Source: Hemicordylus capensis
Taxonomy: Eukaryota; Chordata; Lepidosauria; Squamata; Cordylidae
NCBI RefSeq assembly: GCF_027244095.1
Contig: NC_069657.1
Location: forward strand, 47,614,857-47,678,856
Direction of reading: 5' to 3'
DNA: 64,000 nt
The position numbers and the translations under genes were made by a program. The first letter of the stretch is position 1; every line of letters starts with the position of its first letter. A model generated the notes under the pieces. It saw nothing but the letters and a program-made list of their open reading frames with translations, was not told where the DNA came from and ran no database searches. Shown here one piece after another: positions 34,277-45,948 of the stretch.

Positions 34277-34518
34277 TTCATTCATTCATTTGATTTCTAT
34301 ACCGCCCTTCCAAAAATGGCTCAGGGCAGCTTACACCAAGAAATAATAAATAAATAAGATGGCTCCCTGACCTCAAAGGGCTCACAATCTAAAAAGAAAC
34401 ATAAGATAGACACCAGCAACAGTACTGTGCTGGGGGTGGATAGTGCCAGTTATTCTCCCCCTGCTAAATAAAGAGAATCACCACCTTAAAAGGTGCCTCT
34501 CTGCCAAGTTAGCAGGGG
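34277..34518 (-). repeat. Retroposon 3' end, family C, reverse
   Basis: Starts with a (CATT)n tail and TTTCTATACCGCCCTTCCAA, then GGGCTCACAATCTAAAAAG, and ends GGTGCCTCTCTGCCAAGTTA. The best-preserved copy of this family in the window. Confidence 0.7.
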
Positions 34519-37154
34519 AGGTTAGCAGGTTGTTCAGATGACCTCAGCCACATGCTCAAGACAAGAGCTGGGGGCTGGGGAGGCAGGAACTTGCCTGCCT
34601 TCCCCTGCAGATGAGGAGTGGCTGTCTCGGGCTCCGCCATGCTGTTCGCCCACATGAACGGTGCTCTGGAGGAGTCCAGAGCTGGGATCAGGAGGTGGAA
34701 GTCCTCCCTCATCCCAGTTTGCGGCTGCTCTCAGCTGCAGTAGAGCAACTGCTCCATTCAGTGCAGCCATTCCTTCACCCTGGCTGGCTCACTGCCTCAA
34801 ATGGTGGCAGGCCAGAACGGGGAAGTCCAGCTATCCTGCAGCAATCATACAGATGATTGCCTGCCCAGGTACAATGCCAGGTACAAAAGGTGGGCTATCC
34901 TCGACTGGAGGGGCCGGGAGCAGAGGGGTCCCAGTGCTCCATACGACACGAGTTGCCTGGGGTAACCCAGACAGCTCCTGCCATGAGAATGCCCTCATTG
35001 GCTGACATACTGCGCATTGCGTGCGTGTTGCAATGTAACATTTGTGTAATTGCGCTAAACACAGTTGTGCAAATGCAGTTGTGTACAGTTGTGCTATTGA
35101 TGGCCATTATTTCTAAACGTAGCCTGAGTTAGTACACAGTGGCTAACTTCCTGCACAGCAGGAAGTTGACATAAGAAGATCTGCAGGTGTGCAGGGAGTC
35201 AGCCTCCGTATGGTGACAGCTTGCACAGTTGAATGGGCACAAAGGAGAGGGGGAGCAATGTTTGCTTCTCTCCAAAAGTCCTTTCCACTTGCAGGAAAAT
35301 GTGCTTCAGGGCTGTATGATTCACAGCAACATATTCTTGCAAGTGGAAGGCGCTTTTGGAGGGAAGGGAGAAAAGCGAAAAATCACTCCCCTTCTCCCTT
35401 TTGTGCCTGCCTGTCTGTGCAATGCACTGTCACTGCAAGGATGGTGGAGGCTCCCTCTCTGCAGATTTTCCTACACTGACCTACTGCTGCTGCACATGTT
35501 GGCCCGTATTACCAGGCCTGGAATACCTACAACATTTCAGGAGAGCAGATACAAATGTGCACTAAAGAGCATTTCCCTATTTTTTATACATAATTAACTC
35601 ACATGTACACACATGATGAACATTAATGTGTGTTACTAACATTAATTACTAACATTTGTACACACATGACTACTCAGAGCATGAACAATCTCATTCCATG
35701 TAGCATGCATAAGATTTCACCTTTAGAATTTCAGACTAATTCACTCACACATTCACAAAGCCTTTCTGCTACTCAGATGCACAACACGTGTCCAGTGATT
35801 TGGACAGCAAAGGATATTTTTGAAGGCAGGGACAGGGTAAGATGATTATAAACATGCCCACTAATGAAAAAGAGCTAAGGGAATCTCAGTAGGAAATGAG
35901 TTTGATAAATAATGCTGAACCATTTTCATTGACAAAGCAACAAGAAAAGGAGGGGCAGGGGGAAGTAAGTGGATGGATAATTCAAGTTTTGGATTATTAA
36001 TGGACATGAGAGAAACTGAGAAAAGAAGCTCAAAGGAACAGCAGTGAAAACTATGTGAATGAGACCGTTACCATTTGCTTTGGAAGGATGATTATATACA
36101 GGCACTGTCAGTGAAATAATTCAAGATTTATACCTCTGATGGAGAGCAAATTTTAGTCCACAGTAGTTGTCCGTGTGTGTGCGTGTGTGCAAGAAAGACC
36201 AAAATTGGGTGAGTGTGCATGGGGGAAAAGCGAGAAAGAGAGTGTCAATTAAAAATATACAGCCATATATTGGATTATGTATATGAGAAGCACCAAAATG
36301 TTCTTGTGACTCTATGTGCACCTGAATGCTGTCTTGAGTGGGAAGGAAAGAAATTCCTTTGTTTCTAGACTCCTTGGTTCAGTGAAAATAGCTCCTGGAA
36401 ATGCCATTTCAGATTAGAGAGATGGCTGGAGAGGTGGAGATTTCATTACTTTCCTCTTTTGTGTGATGTTTTGGAGATGGTAATGTAAGAGGGGAGCTAT
36501 AAATAATCCAATCACAGCTGCAACATTCTGGAGATTTAGAGTGCATGCTAATATTACAGATCTTTGGGGTGTTTCACTGTGCAGCAAAGCCAAGCGAGGA
36601 AAGATTGTTTCCAAACAGCAACCAAGCAACAAAGATTGTCTGTCTTGACCTACCTGGCTGGAGTAAGGGCAACAATAGGAGAAACATTTCTAAGCACTGA
36701 ATCAAATATTTGCAATTATTCAAAATGGTTATGTTCTCCTCTGTCACTTTTTGAATGAGGACCTTGTAGGCAAAATGTTTAATTCACTTTTTGAATGTAA
36801 CATTTTAAACTGAAAATTCAAAATGTGAATGCTTTAGGCTTGTTGACATCTCTTGATTGTTTTGATTTTGGCAGGATCCAACTTCTAAATCTCATAAGCT
36901 GCCAACTGTCAAATACTAATCACCACTGCGTGTTATCTATCACATTATATCAGATACAAATTAACATTGCATATTGACTAACAAATGCTATACGGTTAAA
37001 AATACAGCTCAGCTATCAAGTACTGTCAAGTGTGACATAGCAGAGGTTTTTAATCAAATTTCTAAGGAATCCTGGGTTCTTCAGAAGCTTATTAGAGACT
37101 CTTCAGTGAAAAGAAGAGCTGGGAGACAGCTTGGTCACTGCTGCTGCATTCTTA
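34519..37154. other. Intergenic DNA, partly repeat-like, unclassified
   Basis: 34.5-35.6 kb is GC-moderate with phrases such as TTGTGCAAATGCAGTTGTG that resemble old transposon sequence, but no ends were found. 35.6-37.1 kb is AT-rich and featureless. Confidence 0.35.
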
Positions 37155-37340
37155 AAACCATTTATTTGTTTGTTTGTTTTTAGGATTTATATTCTGCCTT
37201 ATTCACTTAGTATCAAGGCAGCTGTACAATAAGGAGTCACAAGGGAAGGGCATACCTGATCTCAATCCTAATTAACTAATTGTGAACCACCTTGAGAACT
37301 GGCTGTTAGTGAAATAAAAACATGCTTGAATAAATAAATG
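37155..37340 (+). repeat. Retroposon 3' tail with AATAAATAAA end
   Basis: TTTATATTCTGCCTTATTCA begins it; GTGAACCACCTTGAGAACTG and AATAAATAAATG close it. This is a typical squamate LINE/SINE 3' tail, truncated at the 5' side. Confidence 0.5.
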
Positions 37341-38648
37341 CACGGGGAAGGAGCACAGGCATCCACCCCACCCCCACTGTGTGCACCATCTTGCTGCTAT
37401 TTGCAGGACAGGATGATTCAGATGAACCATGTCCCTGCAAGATTAGGAGGCAACAAGACAGCACACCAGATTTGCAGGGGCGGGGGGGAGGTGGGCGGCG
37501 GAAATGTACATGCCCATGCACCTCCCCTGTGCAACTAACTAGAATGGGCCAGTGGATGTATTGGTCTAACTGGCCTAATGGATTGTGGTGATGCCCAACA
37601 CTGCTCCATGTGACTTCACCTGAGAATGTGAATTCTTTGCAATAATCAGGGTTCCATGCCAGGAATGGAAAGCAAAGATTGCTTGAAAGATGTCTGGGTG
37701 GGAAGTGTTCCCCAAAGACAGACAGTATGGAAACTACTGTGATATTTATTCCATCACATATCAGCTATCTATACTGTCAAGTACTAAATATCACTGCAAG
37801 TCAGGTGCTAAATATTGGGTGTGTGTGTCTTGAAATCAAATATCAATGGGTGTCAAACAGATATGTAATATTAGGAGAATGCCCGAGCATTGGAGACCAG
37901 CAGGAGAATATCTGACATCAGTCTTTGCAAAGAAGAATTTTGGTCAGTTTGTTTCTACTTTACAGCTCACACCCCAAAGATTTATACATGCCAGCTTGCG
38001 TGACTTGCACCACATATAAGGGAAATCCCTTCTGTACCTCACAGGTCTCTTCAAGAAGTGGTTCACAGGCTGCCTCTGGGGCCTTAACCGAGCACAGGGG
38101 AAAGGGGCACGGAGGTCACAAGCAAAAGCCTGCTGCGTGCAAAGCTTCTGGCAGCCAAGGCTGTATTTTTAACTGCTCTAGATTCCCTCTGCTGTCACGG
38201 CTTGGATGTGATGCTCATTTTATTGCCACGGGGATATGCCTAGAATATCAGGCTGCCTGAAAAACAGCCTATGCGGCAGAGCAGCCGAGATTCAGCTGAG
38301 CTTTGCGTTACTGCTTTTCTACCTCCGCTGCTTGGGCGGGTAAAAAAAAATAGTCCTTGCTGTGCCATTCCTGCGGCAGGCAGAGGGAAAGGAGCTGTGA
38401 TTCCCTGAGAAATATGGCTCTGCAGGAGAAATGATTCTGAACCGCTATTTAATATCAAGCTGTAGCTCAAGGTCGTGCTTGGCTTGGGAGGAGGAAGTGA
38501 GTTTTTACTATTTGATCAATACATTTTCTAATCATTTCTGTAGCACATGGTTCAGTGTTCTTGAGGGGTTAGGCTAATAATAATTTATTTCACCCGTGAT
38601 TAATGCAAGACCTCTAAACAGACTGAGGTTTTCATTTTCTGGGGCCCC
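37341..38648. other. Intergenic DNA with a candidate conserved block at 38.19-38.48 kb
   Basis: No repeats recognised. 38190-38480 is balanced in composition and reads like constrained noncoding DNA, which is inference only. Confidence 0.35.
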
Positions 38649-38935
38649 TGCTAACTGGGTAAAGAGGCACCTTTTTAAAGTGGTGAGTCTCTTTATTTAG
38701 CAGGGGGAGATCAACTGGCCCTATCCATCTCCAGCACAGAACCCCTCCAGGGGCTGTGGCTAGTGTCTATATTGTGTTTCTTTTTTAGATTGTGAGCCCT
38801 TTGGGGACAGGGATCCATCTTTATTTATGTATTATTTCTCTATGTAAATAATAAATTTTCATATTTTATGTAAATTTGGAAACTTTTGTTGAAAAGCGGT
38901 AGGTATATACATATTTGTTGTTATTGCTGCTGCTG
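38649..38935 (+). repeat. Retroposon 3' end, family C
   Basis: CTAACTGGGTAAAGAGGCAC, then TTAGATTGTGAGCCCTTTGG, then GGAAACTTTTGTTGAAAAGC and a GTTGTT-type tail. Forward orientation. Confidence 0.65.
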
Positions 38936-39025
38936 TCAACCCTATACAAAAATCCATACTTTTCAGCAGCTGCTCACCTAGTGGTCTAAGGCCCGCTTCC
39001 TCCAAGGAGCCCAGACCGGTGTATA

Positions 39026-39160
39026 TGGTTGTTTATCCCCACCACAACCCTATGAGCCAGGTTAGGCTGAGAGTCACCCAGTGAGTTTCATGGCTGAACA
39101 GGGATTTGAACCCAGGTCTCCCAGGTCTGAGTCTGACACTCAAACTACTACGCCATGGAG
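39026..39160 (-). repeat. Sauria SINE, head two-thirds, reverse
   Basis: CACCACAACCCTATGAGCCA, GAGTCACCCAGTGAGTTTC, then the reversed B box GATTTGAACCCAGGTCTC and the A-box side ACTCAAACTACTACGCCATG. Confidence 0.75.
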
Positions 39161-40126
39161 GTCAACCTGGGTTTGTTACTGCATGCAGTCTCAACCAGGA
39201 ACTCCAGCCAATTTCTTACTGAGTGTATGAATGACACTAAGGTGCCTAATGTTGCGATTGGTTGTATCAAGCATGTGTGCACAAATACATGTCTGCTGCA
39301 TCACACTTTGTATTTTAGTGTACCCTTCAAACATCTGAAGTGTACATCTAAAAAGATAATCTTCAGGCTGTAATCTTCATATAGGGCCAGCTCTGGTTGT
39401 GTGGATTTGAAAGTGAATATATAAGCACAATAATTCATTGTGTTTTTTTGCACTCTCTCTCAAATATAGCCTAGCAACTCTCCTCCTAACTCTTAATCTG
39501 TACTTCTCATCCATCCAAAACCACCATCAATTTGAGTTCAGATGACATTTGGGGTTTGGAAAGGACAGTTACCAATTGGTTTGTATCTACAAGAACAGAG
39601 TCACAGTGGCAGGAAGCAGTGATATAGGAAATTTGCTTGGATATTACTTCTTCAGAAGATTTCAGTCACAGTAGATTTTAGTCTCTTGGGATGTCAGGAC
39701 CACATTAAATTCTCAGCAGAGAAATAAACCCCAGTAGGCAGTGAGGCATTCTGTTTGCCCTCAGAGCTCATGATAGAAAGCGGTTGTTGCTCACCGAGGG
39801 CCGTGTGTGGTAATTTATCAGAATTTTGCTAGACACTGTAAGCAGAATCTGTCCTAGCCTCTGAAAGAAACTACATCTACAAAGGTCAGTAGGAAACAAA
39901 GAGTACAGAGGGATGGTTACATACATGGCCATTATCCAAGAACAATGAAGAAACTGATTTTGCAATAAAATGTTATTAAAGCATTCAGCGGATACCCTTT
40001 CTACAATGTTCACAGATCCTCCTACTCATATGTAATATATTTAATCAGTGCCATTGCCAACAATAGATTGGGCATTAAGAACAGAATGTAAACATCATTT
40101 CTTTTAGAAAGCATGTTAAAATATGG
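39161..40126. other. AT-rich intergenic DNA, nothing recognised
   Basis: No gene or repeat family identified. Confidence 0.35.
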
Positions 40127-40822
40127 GTGGTTTCACATGTAACAGCAGCAAAGAAGTACCGGAGAACTGTTGGTTCCTGCCAAGCACACGCTTCCGTTAC
40201 GGCCACCACTTTTGTGACATCTGAACCTGGAAATGTCAGATAAAGAATGTCAGTAACCCACCTCAGCCTGACTTTGTCAAGCCAACTTCAAATATTGGTT
40301 CCAAATGTCAGGTGGATGTTGGGCTGAGGTGGGTTACCTGTAGGGGAAGAATGGCAGTTCAGTCCCCAAATAGCAAAGCAAAAACAGTTTGGTGAGAAAG
40401 CAGCAAAGCAAGAGGTCTTGAGACAGTTCTTTAGTATTGAAGAACTACAAGGGTTTATTTAAAGAAAAGGTTACAAATGAATGTGAAAAAGCCTGCAGCT
40501 TAATTTCAGCTGTAGCTCCTGGATGAAGAGAGACACCAAAACAAACAGCCATCTCTGGAGAGACAAAATGGAGACTAACGCTGGAAGAACAAAGGGGATG
40601 AGTCCAGTACTTTTATCCATGACCCTAACCACCCCCCCAGTGGTCACTATGAGACATTGCAGCTGAGAGCTGATGCTGCCAGGGTCCTAACTCCAACATT
40701 CTCCACCTGACATTTCTGAGTTCAGATGTCACAGAAGTGGTGGCATTTAGAGAGTCTGCTTGGCAGGAACCGGTGGTTCTCTTGTACTTACTTGCCATTG
40801 TTATGTGTGAAGCAGCCCTCTA
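40127..40822. mobile_element. DNA transposon with inverted ends of about 140 bp
   Basis: The left arm (40127-40290) reads GGTGGTTTCACATGTAACAG to GAACTGTTGGTTCCTGCCAA. The right arm (about 40660-40822), reverse-complemented, reads GGCTGCTTCACACATAACAA to GAACCACCGGTTCCTGCCAA. The centre carries no transposase. Non-autonomous; superfamily not determined. Confidence 0.7.
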
Positions 40823-41785
40823 TCTCCCCCCACTTTCATTTCCTTCTTTTCTACCTTTGATTCTGGTTGAATAAAGATTGAAGTATTTGGCATGCTGTAT
40901 ATTACACACCTGTCTTTCTTGAACATTTAGCCTGAGAAAAAATTCTGTGCTGAAAACCAGTATATAAATAATAGTAGTGGTAGTACTAGTTCTGTGCAAC
41001 CCGAAAGCCTGAAGACTGCATCGGTCCCAATTTTACTGACTTTCTGAATTTGTCACAGCACACCAACATGCATATCTGATACAGCAAGTGTACAGGGCTT
41101 GTTTTTTCTTTTTGTTGCATACACAGAAATTCTTACTCCTTATTTTCTTCCCCTCCCCTCCCCTCCCCTGTGATGCTTGTCTGTCTGGATCATAAATTGA
41201 TAAATTGCCTAGGCAGGAAATTCTTTCTATTCCCACCCCCCCTTTTTGGCGTAGTGCACTTTGGTACAATAAATAAAATAAAATTCCAAACTCCATACAC
41301 AGAGGGCTTACAATTGATGTGTGTTGCTGATAATAAGAGTGAGACCCCCCCCCGCCACCTTTCCCCAACTGCTTGAAATCCTTTGTTCTCATATCTGGAA
41401 CCCATCTTGATGATTTTGTGGCTCAAGCTGATTCCAGACAGCAGCTTCCCACATTGCTGGTTGTGCAATTCAGTGGTAAACTGGCTGTGCAGAAAACAAA
41501 TGAGGAACACAGAAAGCTGTACTTGGGGGAAAGGAGGTAGCATATTGCAGGGATTTTGTGCAGTTATCCCTTGTTCAGACTGCACCACTCATACCACTTG
41601 TGCTTCCCTTGCTAATCTCCCACTTAAGCAATGGGAAGTCGGAATAGGATCTGGGTGACTCACAGGCAGCTATCAGGTGCCCTGAATGAAACTGCCTGTC
41701 AGACATCTGAAAAACGCTCAGTCTGAAAAGGTTTCAGTGGATATGAAGACAGAATGGTTTCTGCCTTCTGTTTGGCACAGAAGTA
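40823..41785. other. Intergenic DNA, nothing firmly recognised
   Basis: The C-rich patch at 41150-41170 is (CCCCT)n-like. Open frames here have no recognisable product. Confidence 0.35.
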
Positions 41786-42262
41786 GAACATAAGAAGATA
41801 AGCAGAGCCCTGCCATATCAGATCAAGCATCCATGAAGACCACCATTCTGTTTCTCATTGTAGCCAGTCAAGTGACTCTGGGAAACTCCTAAACACAGCA
41901 AGAAGTCAATATATAGCCCTTTTCCTGCCTCCTCAGCAATTGGGATTCAGAGGTGTGCAGCCTCTGAATGTGGAGAGGCTCCACGTGGCCTTCATGACGA
42001 GTAGCCATTGATAGGCCTATCCTCCATGAATTTGTCAGTCGAATCCCTTTTTAAAGCCGTCTAAGCTAGGGAACCACCACATCCAGCAGCAGCAAATTCC
42101 ATAACTTAATCCTGCATTGAACAAAGTACTTCCCCTATCAATCATGAATCTGCTGCCAAACCATTATATGGAATATTATGTGTTCTAGTATTATGAGAGG
42201 GAGAAAAGCATAATATACTTAATTTTAATCTCATAAACCTCTATCATGTCCCCCTTTAGCTG
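41786..42262 (+). repeat. CR1-like retroposon 3' region
   Basis: Carries AACATAAGAAGATAAGCAGA, GTAGCCATTGATAGGCCTAT, CTCCATGAATTTGTCAGTC, AAAGTACTTCCCCTATCAAT and CATAAACCTCTATCATGTCC in the order of a common reptile CR1-type element. Shares its first third with 54430-54625. Confidence 0.6.
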
Positions 42263-42321
42263 CCCCACCAAAGGCAAAAACAATAGGATATCTGACTTCC
42301 AACAGGAGAGGGGGAAAGTGG

Positions 42322-42485
42322 CAGGGATGTAGCAAGATTGGAGTGGGCCCTGGGACAAAAAGCGATGCCCCACCTTCTTCCTCAGAGAGGCATGGGGAGG
42401 GGAGAGCCAGCTGTCAGGCCCCCCTCCCTTAGGGGCCCAGGGACATTTGATTCACCCTCCTTGCGCAGTTGTAGCTATGGCCCTG
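42322..42485. mobile_element. hAT-like MITE, GGGGTGTAGCTA family, copy 2
   Basis: The left end is CAGGGATGTAGC; the right end GTAGCTATGGCCCTG is its imperfect reverse complement. Flanks GAAAGTGG (42314-42321) and AAAGGTGG (42486-42493) fit an 8-bp target duplication. The interior AGTGGGCCCTGGGAC and GGGGCCCAGGGACATTTG matches 49866-50066. Confidence 0.8.
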
Positions 42486-42864
42486 AAAGGTGGTCTGCTA
42501 ACTCTGGCTTGAAGTTATTCCTGCAGATCCCCCAACATTCCCGGCTGTCCCCGGATTAAGCCCTCAAAATAGCCAGGGTTGCTTTCAATAGTTATCTGGG
42601 GATGTATGTCAGTTTCTGGGGTCTCCCCAAGCCAGTCCTGGAGGACTGGCATCTCTACTTGCTGGAACAAGAGCATGGCGAATGGGCTGCTACTTTGGCT
42701 GAAACCGAACAGATCTGTATTTACTGCAGGCTCTGCCGCCAGAGGAAAAACAGGCCGCCACACAGGTTTTTGAGGGGGGCTTAATGCACTGAGAACCTGG
42801 CTGAACAAGGTCAAAGAATTATTATTATTGCTATTATTTAATAATTATTATATTATCATCAGCA

Positions 42865-42925
42865 TTAATTAATTAATTAATTAATTAATTAATTTATTCT
42901 TTCTTTCTTTCTTTCTTTCTTTCTA
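42865..42925. repeat. (TTAA)n(TTTC)n compound microsatellite
   Basis: TTAA units pass into TTTC units at the tail end of the reversed family C copy that follows. It probably grew from that element's tail. Confidence 0.9.
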
Positions 42926-43130
42926 ACAAAAGGGTTCTCAGAGTGGTTTACATAGAAAAAGAATAGTAATGAGATGGTTCCTTGTCCCCAAATGACTCAC
43001 AATCTAAAAGACACACGAAGGGAGACACCAGCCACAACCACTGGAGGGATGCTGTGCTGAAGAGGGCCAGCGCGCTGCTTGACGCAAAGAGAAGCACACC
43101 GGGCTGAAAGCGGCCTCGTTGCCCCGTTAG
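42926..43130 (-). repeat. Retroposon 3' end, family C, reverse
   Basis: GGTTCTCAGAGTGGTTTACA, GACTCACAATCTAAAAGAC and CACCAGCCACAACCACTGGA follow the family C order in reverse. Diverged. Confidence 0.6.
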
Positions 43131-44095
43131 CAAAAGATGCCCTCCTCACCCTCACGTGATCAGCCGCTCCACAAGAGTCGGACCACGTCCCCCCTCCCTT
43201 CTCTTCAAATAGGAAGCATCTTACGAAGCGAAGGCCTTGCACCGAGCCGCGTTTCTTCTTGCCTTGCAAGGGAAAGTGAAAATGGAAGGGGGATTCCTCC
43301 TCCGGGCTGGGCCTGGACGGGCAGCGCCATCCTTTTGTGAGCGCCGGTGATGTCATCGAGAGACTGGCTTGTTCCGCGCCCTCCCCAGCTCCTTGAAGCG
43401 GGAGGAAAAGTCATTAAGCGCCGCAGTAAGAGCTGATTCAGGCCACTGGGGTTTAGTCCTTTCAGAAAATGTGTTCGGGAGGGATGATGGAGGAGAGATT
43501 GCGGAGTATGCTCACTGCTGACCTGCTGAATTATGACTTTAATGCAGTCACTTTAATAACTTGCCGTAGCTCCAACCAGCAGATGCAATTTATGGCCGAG
43601 CAGGCGCCCGGGCGTTTTTCTTTCTCTGAAGACGAAGCAGATCTCTGATTATGCCACCCGCCCCCCTCCACCCCCCGCAAGCCCATTACTTCTCCCTGCT
43701 TGCTCTGCTAATGGAAAAATGCGATGTAGCTCTGCGATTTTTCTTCCCCCAAGCCTTGTTTTCAGGAAATGGTGGGGAATAAGAGAGTAACGTACACGAT
43801 TGAACAAAAACCTCCCTTTTCTCCGTCTCCTCTAAAGACCGCGCACATTTCCTGCTTGAGGCCCATCTTCTCTGTCTCTCTTCCTGGAAGCTTTGTTGGA
43901 GGCTGAGCCAAGGCAGGGCAGACAGAAGAGCAGCCTCCGTGGGAAAGAGCGGTGCACAAAAATGGTTGCATTGGGACGGGCTGTGGTTTGTTTGCTCCTC
44001 ATCAGATATTTGCAAATAGGCCAAATGACACATTTGCAAGTGACATCATATTGTCAAAACCCCTGACATTTCAATCACCCCTTTATGACTGGACT
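43131..44095. other. Repeat-free block, candidate conserved noncoding element
   Basis: 43330-43640 has balanced composition and homeobox-rich wording (GTCATTAAGC, GACTTTAATGC, ACTTTAATAAC). This is the strongest-looking regulatory candidate by eye in the downstream half. No coding signature. Confidence 0.4.
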
Positions 44096-44265
44096 CCTCA
44101 ACTTTGGGCCCCAGATGTTGTTGGTCTACACTACAACTCCCATCATCCCAAGGCCCCAAATCATAATGGGCGGATGAGGATGATGGGAAGGCCATTGTGT
44201 CTGGGGGTGATGGGAGTTGCCCAATAATATCTGGGGACCAACGTTCAAGAAACTGCCCCTCCCCG
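44096..44265. mobile_element. hAT-like fold-back MITE, ACTACAACTCCC family, rearranged
   Basis: The left side has CTCAACTTTGGGCCCCAGAT and ACTACAACTCCCATCATCCC. The right side has GGTGATGGGAGTTGCCCAAT and GGGGACCAACGTTCAAGAAA. An extra GATGATGGGA-type copy lies inside. Confidence 0.6.
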
Positions 44266-44526
44266 CCTTTGCAGTCATGAAGCCCTGGACTGGTGAAGGG
44301 CATGGCCACTGATAGAAATATCATTTCAGAATGTATCTTTACCTACTATGGACATAGACCCCCACAGACAGCAGGATTACAAATCAGGTAAGCAGGTCCA
44401 CCATCAGCAATGTTTTACTTTAAAAAGTGCTGGTCGTCAGGGGAATGGAGTCTGGAAGAAACTGAACAGTAAGGGGAGGAGCCACGGTTGAGTTCTGTGG
44501 GCCTGGGGAATAACCAGCCTGTTTGG

Positions 44527-44665
44527 CAGGGCTGTCCTTAGGGCAGGGTGACTGCCCGGGCCCCCGCTCTTTTAACCCCCATTCAAATTAACTGGAAGAG
44601 GGTCCCGCACTGGCTGATTTGCCCTGGGGCCTGCAGCCCGCCAGGGCTCTCTAAGGACAGCCCTG
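44527..44665. mobile_element. hAT-like palindromic MITE, CAGGGCTGTCCTTAG family, copy 1
   Basis: The ends CAGGGCTGTCCTTAG and CTAAGGACAGCCCTG are perfect 15-bp inverted repeats. Flanks CTGTTTGG (44519-44526) and CTGTTTAG (44666-44673) give an 8-bp target duplication with one change. Confidence 0.9.
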
Positions 44666-44763
44666 CTGTTTAGAGCCCTCAGGGACATATTTTCAGGCAT
44701 CACAGAGGGTTTCGGGGGAAGGGGAGGTAGTTGAACCCTCCCTCTGTGAATGCTGGCATCTAC

Positions 44764-44940
44764 CTCCAGCACAGTACCTCCAGTGACTGGTGCTGGTATC
44801 TATCTTACATTTCTTTTTAGATTGTGAGCCCTTTGGGGACAGGGATCCATTTTATTTATCTTATTTATTTATTTCTCTGTGTAAACTGCTTTGGAAACTT
44901 TTGTTGAAAAGTGGTATATAAATATTTGTTGTTGTTGTTG
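44764..44940 (+). repeat. Retroposon 3' end, family C
   Basis: CAGTACCTCCAGTGACTGGT, TTTAGATTGTGAGCCCTTTG and GAAACTTTTGTTGAAAAGTG, ending in (GTT)n. Confidence 0.7.
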
Positions 44941-45450
44941 AGTTGATCCCAGCTGCAGCACCAGCACATCTCATGGAGCACCAGTGCTTTGTTAGTTAAG
45001 ATGTCTGCTGTTATGTTTAAATGTATAAATGATAAAGTATATTAAAATTATAAATTGTACATTGACATGATACCGGGTATACACTTTACATAAATACATA
45101 AAATAAGATCTGGCAGGAAGGCCTGCCAGAATGTGGAATTTGGGAGAGGAACCTGATAGAATTGGAAATGTACTGGTTTTTCAGACCTATTCATTTCTGG
45201 CTACCTGATAAAGCAAAATTTTACTCATCCTACCACAGAAATTCTGCCTGTAGATAATCTTACATGCAGATAACAACTTCTTGTTTTCTGTATGATCAAA
45301 CTGTGCCTTATGAGCCACATGCAGTTCTCAGGACATTCAAGGGTGGCTCCTGAACACTTCTGTGAGGTAAACAGAAATGGCTAGGGTTGCTGCCAAGTCA
45401 TCCACACCTTGACCCCGGCATTGAGCAAGGTAGGCCGCAGCCATTATGAA
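44941..45450. other. AT-rich intergenic DNA, nothing recognised
   Basis: No gene or repeat family identified. Confidence 0.35.
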
Positions 45451-45775
45451 ATATTAAGCTGCCTTATATTGAGTCAGACCTTTGGTCCATTTAGTTCAGC
45501 ATCATCTACACCAGGGCTGCTCAACTTCGGCCCTCCTGCAGATGTTGGCCTACAACTCCCATAATCCCTGGCTATTGGTCACTGTGGCTGGGGATTATGG
45601 GAGTTGTAGTCCAAAACCAGCCGGGGGCCTAAGTTGAGCAGGCCTCGTTTGCACTGACTGGGAACAGCCATCCAGGGTTCCAGGCAGGGGTCTTTCCCAG
45701 CCCTACCTGGAGATGTCAGGGATTCAACCTAGGACCTTCTGCATGCAGAGCAGGTGCTCTACCAGAGAGCTACAA
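45451..45775 (-). repeat. tRNA-headed SINE, reverse, interrupted
   Basis: The reverse strand reads an A-box-like CTCTGGTAGAGCACCTGCTC and a B-box-like GGTTGAATCCCTGACATC, then the shared tail ending GTCTGACTCAATATAAGGC. It is split by the fold-back element at 45512-45644. Confidence 0.75.
45512..45644. mobile_element. hAT-like fold-back MITE nested in a SINE
   Basis: Near-palindrome from CAGGGCTGCTCAACTTCGG to CTAAGTTGAGCAGGCCT, with CTACAACTCCCATAATCC and its complement inside. The interrupted SINE resumes with CACTGACTGGGAACAG. The flanking 8-bp repeat is degraded. Confidence 0.75.
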
Positions 45776-45853
45776 CTTCTATTATGTCTCCTGCCCAGGG
45801 TGGCCCAGGCATGAAATGCTGATGCCTTGTCTCATGCTCCTAGTGAGACCCAG

Positions 45854-45948
45854 CAGGGCTGTTCTTAGAGAGCCCTGGCGGGGTGCTGGGCACAGGGTAA
45901 ATCAGGCAGTGCGGGGGGCTCAGTCACCCTGCCCTAATGACAGCCCTG
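45854..45948. mobile_element. hAT-like palindromic MITE, CAGGGCTGTCCTTAG family, copy 2
   Basis: The ends are CAGGGCTGTTCTTAG and CTAATGACAGCCCTG. The interior is in the opposite orientation to copy 1 (GAGAGCCCTGGCGGG on the left). Shorter than copy 1; no clear target duplication. Confidence 0.75.

Noticed and set aside
34857-35132. Possible exon around 34.6-35.1 kb
   Set aside because: The GC-moderate open frames overlap in several frames and resemble old transposon sequence; no recognisable protein.
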